Shown here: positions 23,239 through 31,610 of the stretch, piece by piece | How the letters are laid out: every line of letters starts with the position of its first letter | How positions within the stretch are numbered: the first letter of the stretch is position 1 | NCBI GenBank assembly: GCA_030524675.1 | Contig: JAUNGE010000007.1 | Location: 33,649 to 97,648, forward strand | From: a bacterium | Lineage (GTDB): Bacteria > Bacillota > Clostridia > Lachnospirales > Lachnospiraceae | Length of the DNA: 64,000 nucleotides | Direction of reading: 5' to 3' | The notes under the pieces: model-generated | The model's database searches: none | Seen by the model: the letters and a program-made list of their open reading frames with translations, nothing else | What the model was told of the DNA's origin: nothing | Program-made: the position numbers and the translations under genes

Positions 23239-24774
23239 ATGGAAAAGATAGGAAAAAAGGATTGGAAAGGCCAGATTGACTGGGTGGTGACATTGGTTCC
23301 ATTTTTGTTGATTCTGGTTTTGTGCATTGCATTTGTCATATATCCCGAGCAGTCCAAGAATCAGCTGAACGCAATTCGCTTTCTGCTGGGAGACCAGATG
23401 GGTGTGTATTATCTGGTGATTGGACTTGGGATTTTTCTGTTGTCCATCTATCTGGCATTTTCCAGATATGGAGACATTCATCTTGGGAAAAAAGGAGAGA
23501 AACCGAAATATTCTGCATTTGCCTGGGGGTCCATGATGTTTACTTCCGGACTCGCGGCAGATATTCTGTTTTATTCTCTCTGTGAGTGGATTCTGTATGC
23601 CAATGACCCGCATATCGCCGAGATGGGGTCCATGCAGCTCTGGTCCAGTACCTACCCGATTTTTCACTGGGGTCCGATTCCATGGAGTTTTTATCTGGTG
23701 CTGGCTGTGGCGTTTGGATTTATGCTTCATGTGAGAAATTGCAAAAAACAGAAATATTCCGAGGCATGCCGCCCGATTTTGGGGAAACACACGGATAGAT
23801 TCGCAGGAAAATGCATCGATTTGCTGGCAGTGTTTGCGCTTTTGGCAGGAACTGCGACCACATTCAGCCTGGCAACGCCGCTTTTAAGCCAAGTGTTCAC
23901 CACTCTGTTTGGCGTGGCAAGCTCAAAATGGGTGACGATTGCGATTCTTCTGGTGACATGTGTAGTCTACACGATTTCTGTGGTGCGGGGAATGAAGGCG
24001 ATTGCGAAGCTGGCCGCTTCCTGTGTGTATTTGTTCTTTGCCCTGTTGGCCTATGTCCTGGTGTTTGGAGGGGAGACAAGATATATTCTGGAGACGGGAG
24101 TGGAGGCTATCGGAAACTTGGCTCAGAACTTTTTCCGCCTTTCCACTTATGCCGATCCAGAGAGAACAAATTCTTTCCCGCAGACATGGACGATTTTTTA
24201 CTGGGCATACTGGATGGTATGGTGTGTGGCGACTCCGTTTTTTATCGGAAACATCTCAAAAGGAAGAACAGTGCGTCAGACAATTCTGGGCGGATATGTG
24301 TTTGGACTCGGCGGAACCTTCACCAGCTTTCTGATCCTGGGAAATTACAGCCTGGGGCTGCAGGTAGGAGGAAAGCTGGATTTGGTTTCCATGTACCAGG
24401 CATCTGCTGATCTGTATGGCACGATTATCCAGATTATTCAGACACTTCCAGTTCCGGTATTTGTGATGATTCTTCTGGCAGTGACGATGATTGCTTTCTA
24501 TGCGACCAGTTTCGACGCGATTGCAGTGGTGGCAGCTTCTTACAGCTACAAATCTCTGAATAATGACGAAGAGGCGCATGTTTTTGTGAAGATGTTCTGG
24601 GCTGTCATGCTGATTCTGCTGCCGGTGGCGCTGGTATTCAGCGAAAATTCGATGGCAAATCTGCAGAGCGTTTCCATCATAGCCGCCTTCCCGATTGGAA
24701 TTGTCATTTTGCTGATTGTGGCAAGCTTCCTGAAGGATGCGGGGCAGTATCTGAGAGAGACGGATAGCAAATAG
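23239..24774 (+). CDS. BCCT-family transporter (betaine/carnitine/choline type)
   Basis: The 511-residue protein has about twelve hydrophobic segments starting at residue 17. It carries BCCT hallmarks: SGLAADILFYSLCEW, the signature helix HWGPIPWSFY near residue 150 and a Trp-rich WTIFYWAYWMVWCVATPF helix near 320. It would import a quaternary ammonium compound coupled to Na+ or H+, or act as an exchanger. Several family members in gut anaerobes feed trimethylamine-type metabolism, but no degradative genes lie here. The osmosensory C-terminal extension is short. It ends two bases from the convergent rlmI stop. Confidence 0.9.
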   Translation: MEKIGKKDWKGQIDWVVTLVPFLLILVLCIAFVIYPEQSKNQLNAIRFLLGDQMGVYYLVIGLGIFLLSIYLAFSRYGDIHLGKKGEKPKYSAFAWGSMMFTSGLAADILFYSLCEWILYANDPHIAEMGSMQLWSSTYPIFHWGPIPWSFYLVLAVAFGFMLHVRNCKKQKYSEACRPILGKHTDRFAGKCIDLLAVFALLAGTATTFSLATPLLSQVFTTLFGVASSKWVTIAILLVTCVVYTISVVRGMKAIAKLAASCVYLFFALLAYVLVFGGETRYILETGVEAIGNLAQNFFRLSTYADPERTNSFPQTWTIFYWAYWMVWCVATPFFIGNISKGRTVRQTILGGYVFGLGGTFTSFLILGNYSLGLQVGGKLDLVSMYQASADLYGTIIQIIQTLPVPVFVMILLAVTMIAFYATSFDAIAVVAASYSYKSLNNDEEAHVFVKMFWAVMLILLPVALVFSENSMANLQSVSIIAAFPIGIVILLIVASFLKDAGQYLRETDSK

Positions 24775-24776
24775 TA

Positions 24777-25979
24777 TTACGCCTCGTCGCAGACCTGGAA
24801 AATATAAAATTTCAGGTAGTAGGATTCATCTGCCGCCCAGAGAATCGGATGATCCGGCGACTGGGTGCGGTACTCCACCTGGCGCAGGCGTTTGTGTACG
24901 CCACGCGCCGCCTCCGCGATGGTTTTGGTGAATAGCTCTGGCGTCATGAAATGAGAGCAGGAACAGGTGGCGAGATAGCCGCCGTTTTTCACCAGCTTCA
25001 TGCCGCGCAGATTGATTTCACGGTATCCCTTGACTGCATTTTTGACAGAGTTGCGGGATTTTGTGAAGGCAGGCGGGTCCAAGATAACAACATCGAATTT
25101 CTCATGTTTTGCCTCCAGCTCAGGCAGCAGGTCAAACACGTCTGCACAGGTAAAATGCACCGTGTCTTCCAGATGATTTAGGCGCGCGTTTTCTTCGGCC
25201 TGCAGGACGCCGAGTTCTGAGGCATCCACGCCCAGAACATCGCTTGCTCCAGCAATTCCCGCATTGAGGGCAAAAGAGCCGGTGTGGGTAAAGCAGTCCA
25301 GAACACGTTTTCCCTTACACAGGCGCTGGATGGCGAGACGGTTGTATTTCTGGTCCAGGAAAAATCCGGTTTTCTGCCCATCCTTGACATCCACCAGATA
25401 GCGCACGCCATTTTCCACGATTTCTACTTTCGTGTCGAATGGTTTCCCGATAAAGCCCTTAAAGCGTTCCATCCCTTCCTGCAGGCGCACTTTCGCGTCA
25501 CTTCTCTCATAGATGCCACGAATCGAGATGCCGTCCTCAGCGAGCACTTTCTTGATTTTGTCCAGAATCACAGGCTTTAGGCGGTCAATTCCGAGAGCCA
25601 GGGATTCCACCACGAGGATATCGGAGAATTTATCCACCACGATACCTGGAAGAAAGTCCGCCTCCCCGAAAATCAGGCGGCAGCTCGCGGTATCCACTGT
25701 GGATTTTCGGTATTCCCAGGCATTTCTCACACGCATTTCCAGAAAAGTGTCATCAATCACGGCATCCTTCCTGCGTGAGAGCATGCGGACTGTCAGCTTG
25801 GAGCGGGTGTTGATAAACCCGTACCCCATGCAATATCCGTCAAAATCTTCTACTGTAACAATCTCTCCATTCTCAAATTCTCCGGATATGGTGTCGATTT
25901 CATTGTCATACACCCACATACCTCCGGCTTTCAGAGCACGTCCTTCCCCTTTTTTTATTCTTACAACAGCCTGACTCAT
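24777..25979 (-). CDS. rlmI: 23S rRNA (cytosine) methyltransferase of the RlmI family
   Basis: The 400-residue protein has an N-terminal PUA RNA-binding domain (about 1-75), a central linker domain and a C-terminal Rossmann methyltransferase. It shows GKRVLDCFTHTGSFALNA (motif I), VDASE, VILDPPAFTKS (motif IV) and CSCSHFM (catalytic-Cys region). This architecture matches RlmI, which methylates a cytosine (m5C1962) in 23S rRNA. It starts after CGGAGGT. Convergent with the BCCT gene without an intervening terminator. Confidence 0.9.
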   Translation of the reverse strand: MSQAVVRIKKGEGRALKAGGMWVYDNEIDTISGEFENGEIVTVEDFDGYCMGYGFINTRSKLTVRMLSRRKDAVIDDTFLEMRVRNAWEYRKSTVDTASCRLIFGEADFLPGIVVDKFSDILVVESLALGIDRLKPVILDKIKKVLAEDGISIRGIYERSDAKVRLQEGMERFKGFIGKPFDTKVEIVENGVRYLVDVKDGQKTGFFLDQKYNRLAIQRLCKGKRVLDCFTHTGSFALNAGIAGASDVLGVDASELGVLQAEENARLNHLEDTVHFTCADVFDLLPELEAKHEKFDVVILDPPAFTKSRNSVKNAVKGYREINLRGMKLVKNGGYLATCSCSHFMTPELFTKTIAEAARGVHKRLRQVEYRTQSPDHPILWAADESYYLKFYIFQVCDEA

Positions 25980-26020
25980 ATAAACCTCCGTTCATTTCCT
26001 GATGAATTTGTTTGTATTTT

Positions 26021-26094
26021 ATGATACCAGGGTCAAAAGGTCAGAAATCCGATGTAAGCTTGCTTGCAAGAGAATTTTTGACCTTGGGACCCGC
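26021..26094. repeat. 74-base GGGTCAAAAGG palindromic repeat, long form copy 1
   Basis: Begins ATGATACCAGGGTCAAAAGG and ends TTGGGACCCGC, nearly self-complementary over its length. It differs from the copy at 50170-50243 at about six positions. In the central hairpin TGTAAG pairs with CTTGCA here, where the other copy has TGAAAG with CTTTCA, so the pairing is preserved. Confidence 0.8.
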
Positions 26095-26174
26095 ATTTCA
26101 TTTATGATTGCTTGGATTGCTTGATTTGTTTCTGTTTGCCATTATAAGGCAAAGAAAAATTAATGTAAATACAT

Positions 26175-26203
26175 TTGTGTTTTTATGGAGGCTTTGCTAT
26201 ACT
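26175..26203 (+). promoter_or_regulatory. Promoter of the polysaccharide deacetylase gene
   Basis: TTGTGT and TATACT with 17-base spacing lie about 95 bases before the start codon. The -35 box is weak and the -10 good. Confidence 0.5.
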
Positions 26204-26297
26204 GTAGAGATAGAGGGTTAGAGCAAGAGTGTATACGAAAGCAGGTCTTAAAATAGAAGAGAAGGTTTGAAAAGAAAAGAGAAGGACGGAAAAAACT

Positions 26298-27371
26298 ATG
26301 AGAAAATGTATCAGAAAACTGGTGATGGGAATTGCCCTGTTTGGGATGCTTGGAGCAGGAGTGGTGCAGGCACAGGAACTTCCGCCAGGGTATCATCTGG
26401 TGTCAGATGGAGGTCCATCCAGCGCCAGAATGGTAGATGAGAATGGAAATACGGTGGATTATCAGAGCATAACGCCAGAGCAGGCGGCCATGGCAGGTGC
26501 GACTGGACCAGGGCGTCAGCTTGAGGCTTTGGGACAGCAGGCAGAGTCCAAGCAGCAGGAAACGCCTGATGCAGGCGCGGAAACGACAGAAGACGGCAAT
26601 GCAGAAAGTGAAATGAATTCCGAAGAAAATATGCAGGGAACAGGCGAGACTGAAACAGGTACGTCGAATGAAACTGCGCCGGCCGAAGGGCAGGGGGAAC
26701 AGACTGAAGAAGCAGGTGGAAAGACAGAAGAGGAAGCAGATGCGGAGAATCCGAGAGGAATCGACCCGACAAAACCGATGATTGCACTGACTTTTGATGA
26801 CGGCCCATACGCTCCAGTCGGAGACCGCATCATGGATGTGATGAAGCAGTATAACAGCCGCTGCACCTTCTTTGTGGTGGGCGAGAGAGTGCCCTATTAT
26901 ACCACAGAGATGAAACGGATGGCGGATGAGGGATTTGAGATTGCAAACCACACACAGAACCACAAATATTTACATAAACTCAGCGCTGCGCAGATTCAGC
27001 AGCAGGTCAGCCAGTGTAATGCGACCGTGGCCTCCGTGACAGGTGTGACACCGACGCTGATGCGTCTGCCAGGCGGCAATAAAAACAGCACGGTTCTTGC
27101 CAATGTGGGGATGCCGATTATCCTCTGGAATCTGGACACAAAGGACTGGAGCCACAGAAATACGCAGAAAACCATTGACAGCGTGCTGGGAAATGTGAAG
27201 GACGGCGATATTGTGCTGATGCATGAATTGTACACATCCACCGCAGCAGCAGTGGAAACCATGGTTCCAAAACTGATTGAGCGCGGATACCAGCTTGTGA
27301 CAGTCAGTGAGCTGATTCAGTATAAAGGAAAAACGGTACAGGCGAATACGATTTATCATTCTTTCCAGTAG
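26298..27371 (+). CDS. Exported polysaccharide deacetylase
   Basis: The 357-residue protein has a signal peptide (basic start, hydrophobic 8-24, cleavage near VQAQE) and a low-complexity Glu/Thr/Ala-rich linker (about 75-155). A NodB-homology domain follows with LTFDDGPYAP (motif 1), NHTQNH (motif 2 metal histidines), RLPGGN (motif 3), DTKDW (motif 4) and IVLMHE (motif 5). It likely removes N-acetyl groups from peptidoglycan or another wall glycan outside the cell. Motif 3 has Gly-Gly in place of the usual Tyr-Gly. The acidic linker suggests a spacer through the wall. Confidence 0.9.
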   Translation: MRKCIRKLVMGIALFGMLGAGVVQAQELPPGYHLVSDGGPSSARMVDENGNTVDYQSITPEQAAMAGATGPGRQLEALGQQAESKQQETPDAGAETTEDGNAESEMNSEENMQGTGETETGTSNETAPAEGQGEQTEEAGGKTEEEADAENPRGIDPTKPMIALTFDDGPYAPVGDRIMDVMKQYNSRCTFFVVGERVPYYTTEMKRMADEGFEIANHTQNHKYLHKLSAAQIQQQVSQCNATVASVTGVTPTLMRLPGGNKNSTVLANVGMPIILWNLDTKDWSHRNTQKTIDSVLGNVKDGDIVLMHELYTSTAAAVETMVPKLIERGYQLVTVSELIQYKGKTVQANTIYHSFQ

Positions 27372-27405
27372 GAAAGCATAACGATGTGAGAGGAACAAAA
27401 AGAAC

Positions 27406-28080
27406 ATGGCAGAAGAAAATTTGCAGGAAATGCAGGAAACATTGCAAGAGATATTGCAGGAAATAGCGCAGGAAATCCAGGCGGCAGAGCGAGTGCTGAT
27501 TGGAATCGGAGAAGAGTGGGACAGCGCGCACTGCAAAGAGGCAGAGGCAAAGCAGGCGTACGAGGCATTATATCAGTTCGTCAAAGATAAAGATTATTTC
27601 ATTGTGACGACTGTGACGGACGCGAAAATTTTTGCGTCTTCTCTGGATAGCACACGGATTGTGGCGCCATGCGGCAATGACACATGGAAACAGTGTGAAA
27701 ATGCCTGCACAAAAGACATCTGGGAGGAGGGCGAGGTGGCGGACGGAATTTGTCCGCACTGTGGAGCAAGACTGGTCTCAAACACCATCCGCCAGAAACA
27801 TTATATTGAGGAAGGGTATCTTCCACAGTGGAATGTCTATACAGCATGGCTTCAGAAGACGCTGAACCGAAAACTGGTGATACTGGAGCTGGGAGAGGGA
27901 TTTCTGACGCCGACCGTGATGCGCTGGCCGTTTGAGAAGGTGGCATTTTTCAACAAAAAAGCAAGGTTTTACCGCATCCATGAAAAATTCCCGCAAGTCT
28001 CTGAGGATCTGAGAGAAAAAGCGTGTGCAGTGAAGGCAAATTCGGTGAAAGTAGTGTTTGATATTTCTGCTTTAGCATGA
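27406..28080 (+). CDS. Divergent sirtuin-like protein (Sir2 fold, probably inactive)
   Basis: The 224-residue protein starts with a Gln/Glu heptad stretch (about 5-27), then AERVLIGIGEEWD in the place of the sirtuin GAGxS motif. IVTTVTDAKIF lies where sirtuins have TQNVDGL. APCGNDTWKQCENAC...CPHCGARL looks like the zinc-binding region, and LVILELGEGF with ARFYRIHEKFP resembles the late NAD-site strands. The expected catalytic His of the HG motif is Cys here (APCG). The fold assignment rests on motif order only, so confidence is moderate. It is 34 bases downstream of the deacetylase gene and probably co-transcribed. Confidence 0.5.
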   Translation: MAEENLQEMQETLQEILQEIAQEIQAAERVLIGIGEEWDSAHCKEAEAKQAYEALYQFVKDKDYFIVTTVTDAKIFASSLDSTRIVAPCGNDTWKQCENACTKDIWEEGEVADGICPHCGARLVSNTIRQKHYIEEGYLPQWNVYTAWLQKTLNRKLVILELGEGFLTPTVMRWPFEKVAFFNKKARFYRIHEKFPQVSEDLREKACAVKANSVKVVFDISALA

Positions 28081-28091
28081 TAAAATGAGTT

Positions 28092-28143
28092 GGGGTCAAA
28101 AGGTATTTTGACCCCTTTGATACCAGATTGCTCCTGGTATCAT
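28092..28143. repeat. GGGTCAAAAGG palindromic repeat, short form copy 1
   Basis: A 24-base palindrome with core GGGTCAAAAGGTATTTTGAC is followed by a second palindrome TGATACCAG...CCTGGTATCA. The segment TTTGATACC-GATTGCTCC is shared with the inverted copy near 50370-50420. It lies just after the sirtuin-like stop and may also work as a transcription attenuator. Confidence 0.75.
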
Positions 28144-28188
28144 AAAATGTTGGCATAGTGAGCAGATAAAAAAGAGAGAAGTGGCGAG

Positions 28189-28803
28189 ATGGGCAGAACA
28201 ACAGCGATTATTGATTATGATGCAGGAAATTTGAGAAGTGTGGAAAAAGCACTGATGGCACTGGGAGAAAAGCCGGTTATCACGAGAGACAGGCAGACAC
28301 TTTTACAGGCAGACAGAGTGATTCTTCCAGGTGTTGGCGCGTTTGCGGATGCCATGGGAAAGCTGGAACAGTATGGGCTGTGTCCGGTGATTCATGAGAT
28401 TGTAGAGAACGGAACCCCATTTCTTGGAATCTGTCTTGGGCTGCAGCTTTTGTTTGAGCGCAGCGATGAGGGCGAGGGAGTGGCAGGACTTTCCCTTCTT
28501 CCAGGAGAAATTTTGAAAATTCCTGAGAAGCCAGGTCTGAAAGTGCCGCATATGGGATGGAACAGCCTGCGTATCCGTGAGGAAAGCCGCCTGTTTGCAG
28601 GTATTCCACAGGACAGTTATGTGTACTTTGTACATTCTTACTATTGTCATGCGGGCAGAGAGGAAGATGTCGCTGCCTATACGGATTATAGTGTGAAGAT
28701 TCACGCCGCTATCGAGCGGGACAATCTGTTTGCGTGCCAGTTCCATCCAGAAAAGAGCGGAGATGTGGGGCTGCAGATTCTGTCCAATTTCCTGAAATTT
28801 TAA
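28189..28803 (+). CDS. hisH: Imidazole glycerol phosphate synthase, glutaminase subunit
   Basis: The 204-residue class I glutamine amidotransferase has the nucleophile Cys in FLGICLGLQLLFE (near residue 82) and the His/Glu pair in CQFHPEKSG near the C-terminus. The oxyanion region GVGAFADAM is also present. It supplies ammonia to HisF for imidazole ring closure in histidine synthesis, releasing AICAR to purine synthesis. It is directly followed by hisF; no other his gene is in the window. Confidence 0.95.
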   Translation: MGRTTAIIDYDAGNLRSVEKALMALGEKPVITRDRQTLLQADRVILPGVGAFADAMGKLEQYGLCPVIHEIVENGTPFLGICLGLQLLFERSDEGEGVAGLSLLPGEILKIPEKPGLKVPHMGWNSLRIREESRLFAGIPQDSYVYFVHSYYCHAGREEDVAAYTDYSVKIHAAIERDNLFACQFHPEKSGDVGLQILSNFLKF

Positions 28804-28907
28804 GCTTTTAGCAGAGAGTGGATGAGGAAATATGGAGTGCGGCTGTTTGGCGAATGGGAACGACGGTGACTGGGCGCGAATGGAGACAGAGGAGAGGAAA
28901 AGAATAT

Positions 28908-29669
28908 ATGCTGACAAAAAGAATCATTCCCTGCTTGGATGTGAAAAATGGCAGAGTGGTAAAAGGAATCAATTTTGTGGATTTAAAAGATGCCGGCGAT
29001 CCGGTGGAGACGGCGAAAGCTTACGATAAAGCGGGAGCAGATGAACTGGTATTTCTGGATATCACGGCTTCCAGCGACGGGCGTGCAACGGTGATAGATA
29101 TGGTCCGCCATGTGGCAGAGCAGGTATTTATTCCGTTTACCGTGGGAGGGGGAATTCGGACAATCGAGGATTTCCGTACACTTCTGCGCGCGGGAGCGGA
29201 CAAGATTTCTGTCAATTCGGCTGCGATTGACCGTCCGGAACTGATAGCGGAGGCCGCCGCCAAATTTGGCCGCCAGTGTGTAGTCGTGGCGATTGATGCG
29301 AAGCGGCGCGCCGACGGGAGCGGCTGGAATATTTACAAGAACGGCGGGCGTCTCGACATGGGCATCGATGCGCTCTGGTGGGCCAAAGAGGCGGACCGGC
29401 TGGGAGCGGGAGAGATTCTTCTCACCAGCATGGACTGCGACGGCACAAAGAATGGGTATGACAACGAGCTCACAAGAGCTGTGGCAGACGCTGTGTCCAT
29501 CCCTGTGATTGCATCCGGCGGCGCAGGAAAACTGGAACATTTTTATGACACTCTGACAGAAGGCGGCGCGGATGCAGCACTTGCCGCATCCTTGTTCCAT
29601 TACAAGGAGTTGGAAATTCGGGAAGTAAAACAGTATCTGAGAGAGAGAGGAGTGTCCGTGCGCTTGTAA
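28908..29669 (+). CDS. hisF: Imidazole glycerol phosphate synthase, cyclase subunit
   Basis: The start at 28908 ([20 protein letters not shown]) fits the 250-residue family length and has GAGGAAAAG before it; a longer frame from 28818 is not needed. The TIM barrel has the catalytic aspartates in PCLDVKNGR (Asp 11) and [12 protein letters not shown] (around 130), and phosphate loops FTVGGGIRT and ASGGAG. It forms the HisHF complex with the preceding gene product. Confidence 0.95.
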   Translation: MLTKRIIPCLDVKNGRVVKGINFVDLKDAGDPVETAKAYDKAGADELVFLDITASSDGRATVIDMVRHVAEQVFIPFTVGGGIRTIEDFRTLLRAGADKISVNSAAIDRPELIAEAAAKFGRQCVVVAIDAKRRADGSGWNIYKNGGRLDMGIDALWWAKEADRLGAGEILLTSMDCDGTKNGYDNELTRAVADAVSIPVIASGGAGKLEHFYDTLTEGGADAALAASLFHYKELEIREVKQYLRERGVSVRL

Positions 29670-29875
29670 AATCCATTTATAGGAATCTACATAAGTTTAC
29701 AGGAAGTTACAGTATATTTACATGTATATGCAGGCATGAAAAGCGGAAAAATATCGGAAATCCGCAGGTTTGCGGGATGTGATACCTTAAAATAAAGGCA
29801 GATGAAAGAATCTGTGATGGACTGAAAAAATACAGGCAGAAGCCTGCAGAAAAATACCAAAAAGGAGAAAGAAAT

Positions 29876-30556
29876 ATGGGAGCGATTGAAAATGATTGGC
29901 TGGAACCATTAAAACCAGAGTTTTCCAAGCCATATTACAAGAAATTGTATGAGACAGTGAAGAGTGAGTATGAGACGAGACAGATTTTTCCGGATGCGAA
30001 TGATATTTTCAATGCATTTGAGCTGACTCCATTATCCAAAGTAAAAGTTGTGATTCTGGGGCAGGACCCATACCACAATGTGGGTCAGGCGCACGGCCTC
30101 TGCTTTTCGGTAAAGCCGGATGTGGACATTCCGCCGTCCCTAGTGAATATTTATAAGGAATTACATGACGATCTGGGATGTTACATTCCGAACAATGGGT
30201 ATCTGGTAAAATGGGCAGAGCAGGGAGTTTTGATGCTGAACACGGTTTTGACCGTGCGTGCACATATGGCGAATTCTCACCGCGGACTTGGCTGGGAAAA
30301 GTTTACCGACGCAGCTATCCGCGTTTTAAATGAGCAGGACAGACCGATTGTCTTTATTCTGTGGGGAAAACCGGCACAGTCAAAGAAAGCTATGCTGAAC
30401 AATCCAAACCATCTGATTCTGGAAGCACCGCATCCAAGCCCGCTGTCCGCGCACAGAGGATTTTTTGGAAGCAGACCGTTCAGCAAGACAAACGAATTTC
30501 TGAAAGCACATGGAGAGGAACCGATTGACTGGCAGATTGAGAATGTACAGAAATAG
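29876..30556 (+). CDS. ung: Uracil-DNA glycosylase
   Basis: The 226-residue protein removes uracil from DNA to start base excision repair. Family 1 motifs are complete: the water-activating GQDPYHNVGQAHGLCFSV (about residues 61-78), the VLMLNTVLTVRAHMANSH strand and the DNA-intercalation loop HPSPLSAHRGFF near 189-200. It has AAAAGGAG upstream and is followed after 11 bases by uppP, so the two are probably co-transcribed. Confidence 0.96.
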   Translation: MGAIENDWLEPLKPEFSKPYYKKLYETVKSEYETRQIFPDANDIFNAFELTPLSKVKVVILGQDPYHNVGQAHGLCFSVKPDVDIPPSLVNIYKELHDDLGCYIPNNGYLVKWAEQGVLMLNTVLTVRAHMANSHRGLGWEKFTDAAIRVLNEQDRPIVFILWGKPAQSKKAMLNNPNHLILEAPHPSPLSAHRGFFGSRPFSKTNEFLKAHGEEPIDWQIENVQK

Positions 30557-30567
30557 GGGACGAAGAG

Positions 30568-31413
30568 ATGGATTTTATAGAAATGTTAAAAATCATCGTT
30601 CTGGGATTGGTGGAAGGATTCACAGAATGGCTGCCTATTAGCAGCACAGGTCATCTGATTCTGGTAGAACAGTTGATTCCTCTCAATCAGCCGCAGGAAT
30701 ACATTGATATGTTCGAGGTGGTGGTTCAGCTCGGGGCGATTCTCGCAGTGGTAGTGCTGTATTTTCGCAGGCTGAATCCATTCGATGCGCGAAAGACACC
30801 CAGACAGAAACGAATTACGATTCATCTATGGATAAAGATTGTGATTGCATGCATTCCAGCCGCCATCATAGGATTTCTTGCAGATGATTTCTTGCACAAG
30901 TATCTGTTCAATCCATGGGTGATAGCGATCACTCTGATTGGATATGGCGTTCTGTTTATCGTACTTGAGCGGCGCAATGAAGATATTACATTTCCGATTG
31001 TGCGCGTTGGACAGATTTCCTATCTGAAAGCGCTGCAGATTGGCTGTATTCAGCTGTTGGCATTGATACCTGGAACTTCCCGTTCAGGCTCAACGATTCT
31101 TGGCGCCATGATTCTTGGCTGTTCCCGAAGTGTGGCAGCGGAGTTCAGTTTCTTTTTGGGAATTCCTGTGATGTTCGGCGCCAGCTTCCTGGAGATTGTG
31201 AAATACATTGCGAGTGATGCTGCATTTACCGGTGCGCAGATTTTCTACCTGATTTTAGGTATGGTGGTGGCGTTCGCTGTGTCCATCTGCTCCATCAAGT
31301 TTTTGATGACCTATATCAAGGGAAATGATTTCAAGGTATTCGGATATTACCGCATTGTACTGGGCGTGATTGTGCTAATCTATTTTGGCGTTCGTGCCAT
31401 CATGAAGATTTAA
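30568..31413 (+). CDS. uppP: Undecaprenyl-diphosphatase (BacA type)
   Basis: The 281-residue integral membrane enzyme recycles undecaprenyl pyrophosphate to the monophosphate carrier for cell wall synthesis. The two active-site regions are EGFTEWLPISSTGHLIL (about 15-31) and PGTSRSGSTI (about 170-180). About eight hydrophobic segments are visible. It confers bacitracin tolerance in the family. It ends before the bidirectional terminator at 31494. Confidence 0.95.
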   Translation: MDFIEMLKIIVLGLVEGFTEWLPISSTGHLILVEQLIPLNQPQEYIDMFEVVVQLGAILAVVVLYFRRLNPFDARKTPRQKRITIHLWIKIVIACIPAAIIGFLADDFLHKYLFNPWVIAITLIGYGVLFIVLERRNEDITFPIVRVGQISYLKALQIGCIQLLALIPGTSRSGSTILGAMILGCSRSVAAEFSFFLGIPVMFGASFLEIVKYIASDAAFTGAQIFYLILGMVVAFAVSICSIKFLMTYIKGNDFKVFGYYRIVLGVIVLIYFGVRAIMKI

Positions 31414-31493
31414 AGTTTCGCCACATTCTGTGAAATGGCAGAGCAAGGATGGAAGCAATACGTGAAAAAGTTAGATTAAAAAGAACTTCAAGA

Positions 31494-31547
31494 TAAAAAC
31501 AGGAACAAGAGATGCAGATAAAACGCATTTCCTGTTCCTGTTTTTTG
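31494..31547. terminator. Bidirectional terminator between uppP and the activase gene
   Basis: AAAAACAGGAAC and GTTCCTGTTTTTT pair around a 27-base loop, with T-runs on both strands, between two convergent genes. Confidence 0.8.
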
Positions 31548-31610
31548 TGCAGCCGATTGGTTGGCTTTTTTGTATTCTTATTTTTTAGACTTCTATTTTC
31601 TCAAGTACTT

